Below are positions 1-4,958 of a DNA stretch of 8,348 nt, piece after piece. A model generated the notes under the pieces. The model saw only the letters and a program-made list of their open reading frames with translations, did not search any database and was not told the DNA's origin. The stretch covers positions 1 to 8,348 of the forward strand of contig JANTFJ010000102.1 in assembly GCA_024763495.1 (NCBI GenBank), written 5' to 3'. Within the stretch, counting starts at the first letter, position 1. Every line of letters begins with the position of its first letter. The position numbers and the translations under genes were made by a program. Origin of the DNA: Desulfobulbaceae bacterium (GTDB lineage: Bacteria; Desulfobacterota; Desulfobulbia; Desulfobulbales; SURF-16).

Positions 1-178
1 GGGCGAAAAACTGCCCAAACCACCGACCTGTAACTGTTCAGAGGTAAGCGAACGTAGTGAGACTCCGTGTGCTTTAGCTGTGCGTGATAAGGCTGGCTAC
101 TACGGGCATAAACTTCGCATACTAATGCTATGTAAGACAGACTTATCGCGTGCAGATGAAGTGCAGCTGAATAGTTAC
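1..178 (-). repeat. Palindromic GTAAC/GTTAC element, copy A1 (cut by window edge)
   Basis: Read on the minus strand it starts at 178 with GTAACTATTCAG and passes an inner terminus at 30-41 (GTAACTGTTCAG on plus). It then continues into a GC-rich tail ending at base 1 in the small hairpin GGGC(n8)GCCC. The same sequence occurs inverted at 4740-4922, with about four substitutions and one 5-bp indel over the 150-bp core. Homology between the two copies stops exactly at the GTAAC end next to base 178, which marks a true element boundary. By comparison with the other copy, about 16 bp including the outer terminus should lie left of the window. The core folds as one long imperfect palindrome. Confidence 0.85.
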
Positions 179-213
179 GAAAAATTACGCAAAAGGTTGG
201 GAATAGGTTGGGG

Positions 214-253
214 AAATAAAAAAAGGACTTAAGAGAAAATCTCCTAAGTCCTT
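214..253 (-). terminator. Rho-independent terminator of the tRNA-fMet gene
   Basis: AAGGACTTA (223-231) pairs with TAAGTCCTT (245-253). A further GAG/CTC pairing lies inside the stem after one mismatch, closing on a 5-nt loop. On the minus strand the stem is followed by a run of seven T and then ATTT (214-224), just after the CCA end of the tRNA gene. The plus-strand side has a weaker T-run. Confidence 0.85.
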
Positions 254-261
254 GTTTTATT

Positions 262-338
<77 letters not shown>

Positions 339-352
339 TCATTGAGTTCTAT

Positions 353-380
353 ATAGTAACTTTAATTATGAAAAAGTCAA
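353..380 (-). promoter_or_regulatory. Sigma-70-like promoter of tRNA-fMet
   Basis: On the minus strand a TTGACT -35 box (375-380) is separated by 16 bp from a TACTAT -10 box (353-358). The -10 ends 14 bp before the first tRNA base. The spacer is AT-rich. It points away from the promoter proposed at 419-447, so the two are divergent. Confidence 0.65.
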
Positions 381-418
381 GATATAAAGAGAAGTCGCCA
401 GCGGAAACGTCAATATAG

Positions 419-447
419 TTGTCTCAAAATTAAGAAGAATGTATACT
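419..447 (+). promoter_or_regulatory. Putative sigma-70 promoter for the histidine kinase gene
   Basis: TTGTCT (419-424) and TATACT (442-447) are separated by 17 bp, matching the sigma-70 consensus at 4/6 and 5/6 positions. Transcription would begin near 454, giving a leader of about 150 nt before the ATG at 608. The proposal rests on sequence match only. Confidence 0.5.
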
Positions 448-465
448 ATTAACAAGTTGTTAATA
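447..465 (+). promoter_or_regulatory. Candidate operator palindrome at the kinase promoter
   Basis: TATTAACAA and TTGTTAATA form a 9-bp inverted repeat around a single central G (456). It starts at the last base of the proposed -10 box and covers the expected start point, the classic place for a repressor site. AT-rich palindromes also arise by chance and no cognate regulator is seen in the window. Confidence 0.4.
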
Positions 466-607
466 TAGACAAATTTTTTTAAAAATAACATAGAGCTGGG
501 CAGCTAAGCGAGGTACGAGACTCCGCAGAAAGGGCATTATCGGATAGCCTCCCATGCCTTGATAAAAAATATTAAAGCCTGGCTTGCCGGGATCTGGTGG
601 CGAATAT
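466..607 (+). other. Long leader of the kinase gene with a degenerate repeat remnant
   Basis: About 140 bp lie between the proposed start point and the ATG. The segment 504-525 (CTAAGCGA then GAGACTCCG) resembles the interior of the A-type elements (compare 44-67), but no GTAAC/GTTAC ends are present. It is best read as a decayed element or a shared sub-motif. I could not match the region to a riboswitch family that I know. Confidence 0.35.
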
Positions 608-1717
608 ATGGTAGTTGGATCTAAGGAACGGATAAAGTGGTTGGCCAAGATTGATCTCTTTGCCTCATTTTCCAGTAAAGAGTTAGAAAGTTTCGCTGAG
701 ACATTAGAAGAGATCGAATGTAAAGCCGGGGAAATTCTCTGCCGCGAAGGTGAACCGGCGGATGAGATGTTTATCCTGCTGACCGGAGAATTGCAGATAA
801 TTAAAGAAAAAAGAAAAATAACTACTGTTAAACCGATTAATTATGTCGGAGAAATGGCTCTTATTGAGGAAAAACCGCGTTCCGCTACAGTAAAGGCTAT
901 TGAACCATGTTCACTGCTTAAAATTTCCGCAGATCATTTTTATAGTCATTTTGCCAGGCAACCGACCCTGTTAATCTCAATGATGAAAATTTTAAGCCAG
1001 CGAATCCGGCAGGATACAGAAATAATCGCCGGGGAATTTGAAAAAACCAATATTCTCATTCACGACATGAAAAACTGTCTCTCTACTTTTTTATTTCTTG
1101 AGATGTTTGCTCCTGCACCAGGATCCAAGGAAGAGCGCTTTATTAAATTCATGAAGGAAACTGCCGGAAACCTGAACCAGATGATGACGGAAGCTCTGGC
1201 TAATGCCAAAAGCCTTTCTGTTCAGCAAAATTTACAAGTTAACTCTCTTCCAGCTCTTATAAAGGAAATTCTTGAATCAAGCTGTCTTATTCATCCTGAT
1301 TTACAAGATAAAAAAATTAAATTTACCCAGTTGGATCAGTTGCCGGATTTTCTTTTTGCCAAAACAGAAATCAAAAGGGTGTTGACGAATCTTATTTTTA
1401 ACGCTGCCCAGGCAAGTAAAAAAGGCGGAAAAATTGAAATATTCCTTAAACATGAAAATAATCAGGCCAAGGTTGAAATATGGGACTGGGGAACCGGAGT
1501 GCCGGCTGATCTTGCTGAAAAAATCTTTCTGGCGCAATTTACTACCAAGGATGAGGGTAATGGACTGGGACTGGCTTCCTGTCGACAAATTATTGAAGAA
1601 AGGCATTGCGGTACCTTGAAATTGATGGATAATCCACAGGGAGGCGCGGTTTTCAGCTTCACCCTTCCCATTGAAGATCTGAACAATTACAATTCACAGT
1701 CAAAGGTAGTCAGCTGA
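608..1717 (+). CDS. Soluble sensor histidine kinase with N-terminal cNMP-binding domain
   Basis: A 369-residue cytoplasmic sensor kinase, with no signal peptide or membrane segment. Residues about 10-125 form a Crp-type cyclic-nucleotide-binding domain, with GEILCREGEPADEMF and the phosphate-binding-cassette pattern GEMAL(n5)RSATV (81-95), including the Glu and Arg that contact the nucleotide phosphate in family members. A dimerisation/phosphoacceptor helix follows with HDMKN (His152). The ATPase domain has an N-box (NAAQA, Asn265), a G1 box (DWGTG, Asp293) and a G2 box (GNGLGLAS, 317-324), so all catalytic motifs are present. I chose ATG 608, preceded by a weak GGTGG; an in-frame TTG lies eight codons upstream at 584. 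No response regulator is in the window. Binding of cAMP or cGMP is inferred from the motif. The last residues and the stop codon overlap repeat-like termini (1679-1724). Confidence 0.88.
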   Translation: MVVGSKERIKWLAKIDLFASFSSKELESFAETLEEIECKAGEILCREGEPADEMFILLTGELQIIKEKRKITTVKPINYVGEMALIEEKPRSATVKAIEPCSLLKISADHFYSHFARQPTLLISMMKILSQRIRQDTEIIAGEFEKTNILIHDMKNCLSTFLFLEMFAPAPGSKEERFIKFMKETAGNLNQMMTEALANAKSLSVQQNLQVNSLPALIKEILESSCLIHPDLQDKKIKFTQLDQLPDFLFAKTEIKRVLTNLIFNAAQASKKGGKIEIFLKHENNQAKVEIWDWGTGVPADLAEKIFLAQFTTKDEGNGLGLASCRQIIEERHCGTLKLMDNPQGGAVFSFTLPIEDLNNYNSQSKVVS

Positions 1718-1735
1718 ATAGTTGCGAATTAACAC

Positions 1736-1950
1736 GTAACTGCTCACAGGGCACCAGATCTTTCTGTGATAAGACTGGCTTACGTATGACTGATACGATA
1801 CGCCAGCCTAATCGCAAAAATTTCCGTCACCCTGTAAACAGTTACAATTACGAAGGTGGGGCACTATCCGAACATTTAAAGGGGTAGAGAAGGGCAGCTG
1901 TTACCCAACCCGAATATTTACATTAAGTCGTTTACTCGGTGAGTAGTTAC
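1736..1950 (+). mobile_element. 215-bp MITE-like element with perfect 8-bp target duplication
   Basis: The element runs from GTAACTGCTCAC (1736-1747) to GTGAGTAGTTAC (1939-1950), terminal inverted repeats matching at 11 of 12 positions. It is bounded by ATTAACAC on both sides (1728-1735 and 1951-1958), a perfect 8-bp direct repeat. The left 110 bp (to 1845) is an imperfect palindrome whose inner terminus CCCTGTAAACAGTTAC pairs with the left end at 14 of 16 positions. The rest is an asymmetric tail. No ORF is present, so any movement must be driven from elsewhere. Removing the element and one repeat puts the kinase stop only about 28 bp from the phosphorylase start, suggesting it split a former operon. 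Confidence 0.82.
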
Positions 1951-1960
1951 ATTAACACAT

Positions 1961-2809
1961 ATGAAAAATTTTCAAAAAATAGTCGAGGAGACAGCAGAGT
2001 GGCTGCAACAGAGAATAACATTTAAGCCTGAGGTTATCCTGATCCTGGGTACAGGCCTTGGTTCCTTTGCTGACTTAATCAGCAATGGCCGGATCTTCCC
2101 TTACGAATTAATTCCTAACTTCCCCAGTTCAACAGTGACCAGCCATGCCGGCAATTTAATTTTTGCTGATCTATATGGGAAGAAAATCGCCATACTCCAG
2201 GGACGTTTTCATTATTATGAAGGGTATTCCGCCAGGCAACTCACCCTGCCGGTCAGGGTACTTTCCCTGCTGGGGCCTGAATACCTGCTGGTTTCCAATG
2301 CTGCCGGCGGACTCAATCCTTCTTTTGCCCCGGGAACATTGATGGTGGTTGAAGATCATTTGAATTTTATCCCGGACAATCCTCTGCGCGGCCCGAATGT
2401 TGAGGAATGGGGGCCGCGTTTTCCTGATTTATCCCAAGCATATGATCCGGAACTACGTCAAATAACTTTTTCCTGCGCCAGGCATCTGGGACTGACTAAT
2501 ATAGCAGGAGGAGTCTATGCTGCCATTCCCGGCCCCAGCCTGGAAACACCGGCTGAAACCAGGTTCCTGCGAAATTGCGGGGCTGATGCCGTGGGCATGT
2601 CAACCGTGCCAGAGGTTATTGTTGCTGTTCATGCCGGGTTGAAAGTATTGTGCGTATCCATGGTTGCCAATGTTAATGATCCGGATAACTTCAAACCCAT
2701 AATTCTTGATGATATTCTCGTTCAGGCAAAAAAAGCGGAAGGTGATTTTCAGAAACTGATAATTGAAGTTTTACAGGCTACAGGAAAGGTAAATGACAAA
2801 ATTAACTGA
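1961..2809 (+). CDS. Purine nucleoside phosphorylase family protein, possibly methylthioinosine phosphorylase
   Basis: A 282-residue cytosolic enzyme of the trimeric PNP/MTAP family, which splits purine nucleosides with phosphate into free base and (methylthio)ribose-1-phosphate. Visible signatures are the phosphate loop GTGLGS (30-35), SHAG (His62), RFHYYEGY (Arg82, His84), NAAGG (113-117), GPSLETPAE (Glu195), GADAVGMSTVPE (Met213) and VAN (Asn237). By hand alignment Asn237 matches the Asn243 of human PNP that reads 6-oxopurines, whereas adenine-specific MTAP has Asp there. Leu249 falls where PNP has the His that holds the 5'-OH and MTAP has Val. This combination suggests a 5'-methylthioinosine substrate, fitting the overlapping deaminase gene; ordinary inosine/guanosine phosphorylase remains possible. 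ATG 1961 has no clear Shine-Dalgarno and lies 10 bp after the element at 1736-1950. Confidence 0.9.
   Translation: MKNFQKIVEETAEWLQQRITFKPEVILILGTGLGSFADLISNGRIFPYELIPNFPSSTVTSHAGNLIFADLYGKKIAILQGRFHYYEGYSARQLTLPVRVLSLLGPEYLLVSNAAGGLNPSFAPGTLMVVEDHLNFIPDNPLRGPNVEEWGPRFPDLSQAYDPELRQITFSCARHLGLTNIAGGVYAAIPGPSLETPAETRFLRNCGADAVGMSTVPEVIVAVHAGLKVLCVSMVANVNDPDNFKPIILDDILVQAKKAEGDFQKLIIEVLQATGKVNDKIN
2782..2789 (+). promoter_or_regulatory. Ribosome binding site for the deaminase gene inside the upstream ORF
   Basis: AGGAAAGG lies in the last codons of the phosphorylase gene, a few bases before ATG 2793. It supports that start and the 17-bp overlap, which indicates translational coupling. Confidence 0.75.
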
Positions 2810-4127
2810 GGGTAACGCGATCCTGCTGCTCTGCGGCACCATACTTACTCTTGATCACGATAATACCATTATTGAAAACGGCGCTGTTGCAGTGGTTGAT
2901 GATACAATTGCTGAAATCGGCCCGGAAGAACGGCTGCGGGAAAAATATCCCGGTGCGGAACGACTGACAGCGGAAAAAGGCCTGGTCATGCCGGGCCTGA
3001 TAAATGTCCATACCCATGCGGCCATGTCCTGTCTGCGCGGTATTGCTGATGACTTGCCGTTAATGACCTGGCTCCAGGAATATATCTTTCCGGTTGAGAC
3101 CAGCCTGACCGGGGAAATTGTCTATCAGGCCACCCGGCTTTCCGCCCTGGAAATGATCCGTTCCGGTACTACCACCTTCTGCGATATGTATCTTTTTGCC
3201 AAGGACGTGGCTCGGGCCACGGCTGAAAGCGGAATGCGGGCCTGGCTGGGAGAGGGAATGTTTGATTTTCCCTCACCGAATTACGGTCGGCCTGATGCCG
3301 GTATAGTATATGTAGATGAACTTTTTGAATTGTATCGTGATCATTCTCTCATTAATATCACCACTGATCCCCATTCAACTTATACCTGCTCTCCTGAATT
3401 GCTTGAACAGATTAAAAAGCAGGCGGAACGTAATCAAGCCCTGTTTGTTATTCATCTTTCCGAGACCGCTGATGAGGTTGAAAATATCAGAAAACAGTAT
3501 GGTAACAGTCCTGTTAACCATCTTGAATCATTAGGATTACTTGACTCTCAAGTTGTTGCTGCTCATTGCGTGGTGTTGACTGAGAAGGAAATTAATCTGC
3601 TTGCCCGGCGGAATGTAAAAGTTGCACATTGTCCGGAAAGCAACATGAAACTGGCCTCAGGAGTAGCCCCGATTCCCGCTCTGCTGGCTGCCGGGATAAC
3701 GGTTGGCCTGGGGACTGACGGCTGTGCCAGTAATAATGATGTTGATATGTTTGGTGAAATGGATACTGCGGCCAAACTTCAAAAGGTGCATCTGCTTGAT
3801 CCTACTGTAATGAACGCGGCCCAGACTCTGGACCTGGCCACAATGGGGGGGGCAAGACTTCTGGGCGCTGACAAAATAATAGGTTCCCTTGAGCCCGGGA
3901 AAAAAGCCGACATGATTGTCCTTGAGTTTAACCAGCCTCACCTTACCCCTCTTTATAATATTCCATCCCACCTGGTTTATGGGGCAAGGGGTGCTGATGT
4001 AGTTCATTCAGTGATAAACGGACGGATAGTTATGCGAAATCGAGATATTGTTACTCTTGACGAAGAGGCAATTATGTCAGGAATGAACAGAATTGCCGGA
4101 GGAATAAGAAGACGTAACGTGGTATAA
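2793..4127 (+). CDS. mtaD: 5-methylthioadenosine/S-adenosylhomocysteine deaminase (MtaD type)
   Basis: A 444-residue metal-dependent amidohydrolase of the TrzA/AtzA/MtaD group, expected to deaminate methylthioadenosine and S-adenosylhomocysteine to the inosine forms in the cytosol. Metal ligands are visible: VHTHAAM (His73, His75), VIHLSE (His221, with catalytic Glu224), AAHC (His258) and GTDGCASNND (Asp309). HSTYTCS (194-200) and PGLINVHTH are typical of the subgroup, and the C-terminal GSLEPGKKADMIVL closes the composite beta-sandwich. Length is normal for the family. The gene overlaps the phosphorylase by 17 bp, so the two are co-translated and probably act in sequence. Other nucleoside or N-heterocycle deaminases of the same superfamily cannot be excluded from sequence alone. 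The stop lies just before a repeat-bearing intergenic region. Confidence 0.92.
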   Translation: MTKLTEGNAILLLCGTILTLDHDNTIIENGAVAVVDDTIAEIGPEERLREKYPGAERLTAEKGLVMPGLINVHTHAAMSCLRGIADDLPLMTWLQEYIFPVETSLTGEIVYQATRLSALEMIRSGTTTFCDMYLFAKDVARATAESGMRAWLGEGMFDFPSPNYGRPDAGIVYVDELFELYRDHSLINITTDPHSTYTCSPELLEQIKKQAERNQALFVIHLSETADEVENIRKQYGNSPVNHLESLGLLDSQVVAAHCVVLTEKEINLLARRNVKVAHCPESNMKLASGVAPIPALLAAGITVGLGTDGCASNNDVDMFGEMDTAAKLQKVHLLDPTVMNAAQTLDLATMGGARLLGADKIIGSLEPGKKADMIVLEFNQPHLTPLYNIPSHLVYGARGADVVHSVINGRIVMRNRDIVTLDEEAIMSGMNRIAGGIRRRNVV

Positions 4128-4256
4128 TCAGACCGAAATGTGCCGGTATTTTGTAAAATAAAGAGACTGACAACACCTGTGTCGAAGATATGCTGAACCA
4201 GCATGGCTGATCAAATTTTTCCAGCCGCCCCCGTACATGAAAATGTGAGTAGTTAC
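4128..4256 (+). other. Intergenic region after mtaD with a small hairpin and an orphan element end
   Basis: A 6-bp stem ATGCTG/CAGCAT with a 3-nt loop (4190-4204) is followed about 10 bp later by a short T-run; at best it is a weak terminator. At 4245-4256 lies GTGAGTAGTTAC, identical to the right end of the 215-bp element. I find no convincing left partner for it upstream, so it is likely the remains of an older insertion. Confidence 0.45.
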
Positions 4257-4264
4257 GATGAAAG

Positions 4265-4324
4265 GTAACCAGTTACAAATACTGAGATTTGCAATCATTA
4301 GGTGCTTACCCCATGAGTAGTTAC
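4265..4324 (+). mobile_element. 60-bp miniature element C1 with 8-bp target duplication
   Basis: It begins with the palindromic GTAACCAGTTAC and ends with AGGTGCTTACCCC followed by ATGAGTAGTTAC. It is directly flanked by GATGAAAG on both sides (4257-4264 and 4325-4332). The matching copy at 8158-8217 is exactly the same length with the same ends but a different 23-bp middle. The duplicated GATGAAAG contains the start codon of the following small ORF. Because an identical right end (TGAGTAGTTAC) precedes the left duplicate, the direct repeat is 19 bp in total, so tandem duplication is an alternative origin. Confidence 0.72.
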
Positions 4325-4325
4325 G

Positions 4326-4535
4326 ATGAAAGTTAATTTTAAAATAGATTACCGTCAATTGACAGCAGCTCATTTTACTTCTTTCCCCCAGACAGGACAA
4401 TCAACGGCAATTATCAGCCGCAACAACAGGTCGCTGGTCACGGCTGCTGAAAATCTGGGCCGTGATATTGCTGAACGGGCGACAGCCGGAGCCAGGGAAC
4501 ATTTTGTCGGCGGCAAGGTCAATATAAAGGTCTAA
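4326..4535 (+). CDS. Hypothetical protein, 69 residues
   Basis: I do not recognise this protein. It is soluble, has no Cys or Trp, no signal peptide and no membrane segment, and its middle (IISRNNRSLVTAAENLGRDI and on) looks like a helix followed by a short strand-like end (GGKVNIKV). Codon choice resembles the flanking genes, which supports real coding. The start codon lies inside the duplicated GATGAAAG beside element C1, one base after its GTTAC end. An in-frame stop within the element (TGA at 4314) prevents a longer form. No Shine-Dalgarno is visible, so expression is uncertain. It might be the surviving part of a longer gene cut by the insertion. Confidence 0.45.
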   Translation: MKVNFKIDYRQLTAAHFTSFPQTGQSTAIISRNNRSLVTAAENLGRDIAERATAGAREHFVGGKVNIKV

Positions 4536-4571
4536 CTCACTAAGGACTCACTCAAAAATAAATTCGCTGCG

Positions 4572-4739
4572 GTAACTGCTCACAGGGCACCGCATATTCC
4601 CGCGATCAGTCAGCTTTAAGTATGACTAACCCACAAAAGTGGAAGTGGACTTAGAATTTTTAGTTCTTTTTTCAGTACCCCCTTGAGGAGTGTAAGTGCC
4701 TTGGGGGTAACTCGCTGTAAATAGTTTCAAAATTACGTC
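4572..4739 (+). repeat. Degenerate B-type element (copy B2)
   Basis: Its left end, GTAACTGCTCACAGGGCAC, is identical to that of the 215-bp element over 19 bp, and weaker ungapped similarity continues for about 45 bp through a GTATGACT block. The right side has diverged: CTGTAAATAGTTTC then AATTACG (4714-4736) resembles the inner terminus at 1832-1852, but the GTTAC end is mutated to GTTTC. No 8-bp flanking duplication was found. A hairpin of six pairs, ACCCCC (4677-4682) with GGGGGT (4703-4708), lies in the middle. Together with the following copy it fills the gap between the small ORF and the exported-protein gene. Confidence 0.6.
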
Positions 4740-4938
4740 GTAACTATTCAGCTGCACTTCATCTGCATGCGATAAGTCTGTATTACATAGCATTAGTATG
4801 CGAAGTTTATGCCCGTAGTATGGGTGCCAGCCTTATCACGCACAGCTAAAGCACACGGAGTCTCTCTACGTTCGCTTACCTCTGAACAGTTACAGGTCGG
4901 TGGTTTGGGCAGTTTTTTGCCCCTACCTGAATAGTTAC
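4740..4938 (+). repeat. Palindromic element copy A2, complete, inverted relative to A1
   Basis: Outer ends GTAACTATTCAG (4740-4751) and CTGAATAGTTAC (4927-4938) are perfect 12-bp inverted repeats. An inner terminus CTGAACAGTTAC (4882-4893) closes a 154-bp imperfect palindrome, which contains GCGATAAGTCTG on one arm and CAGCCTTATCACGC on the other. The 33-bp tail between inner and outer termini holds a GGGCA/TGCCC hairpin (4907-4922). It matches bases 1-178 in reverse orientation. No clear 8-bp flanking duplication is visible (ATTACGTC against ATTAAATT). No ORF is present. Confidence 0.85.
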
Positions 4939-4947
4939 ATTAAATTT

Positions 4948-4952
4948 AAGGA
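4948..4952 (+). promoter_or_regulatory. Ribosome binding site deciding the GTG start at 4959
   Basis: AAGGA lies 6 bp before GTG 4959, in the only 20 bp of non-repeat sequence between element A2 and the gene. The downstream codons encode a typical signal peptide, which supports this start. Confidence 0.7.
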
Positions 4953-4958
4953 ATTATC

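Noticed and set aside
466..607. Riboswitch in the kinase leader
   Set aside because: I could not match conserved cores of c-di-GMP, SAM, SAH or other classes that I know; the similarity to element interiors is a simpler explanation.
460..648. A 62-codon minus-strand open frame across the kinase leader
   Set aside because: It overlaps the proposed promoter and kinase start, has no evident ribosome site, and covers repeat-like sequence.
1736..1950. Integron attC site or CRISPR-like repeat
   Set aside because: The GTAAC/GTTAC ends do not match the attC core sites (RYYYAAC and GTTRRRY) and there is no gene-cassette order. The copies are not regularly spaced as in a CRISPR array.
4564..4719. TCGCTG on both sides as a target duplication of element B2
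   Set aside because: Only 6 of 8 bases agree (TCGCTGCG against TCGCTGTA), and the right boundary would be GGGTAAC, which is not a proper GTTAC end.
4917..4945. Promoter formed at the right end of element A2 (TTGCCC, 17 bp, TTAAAT)
   Set aside because: The -10 match is weak, and the predicted start would fall on the Shine-Dalgarno of the GTG 4959 gene, leaving no usable leader.
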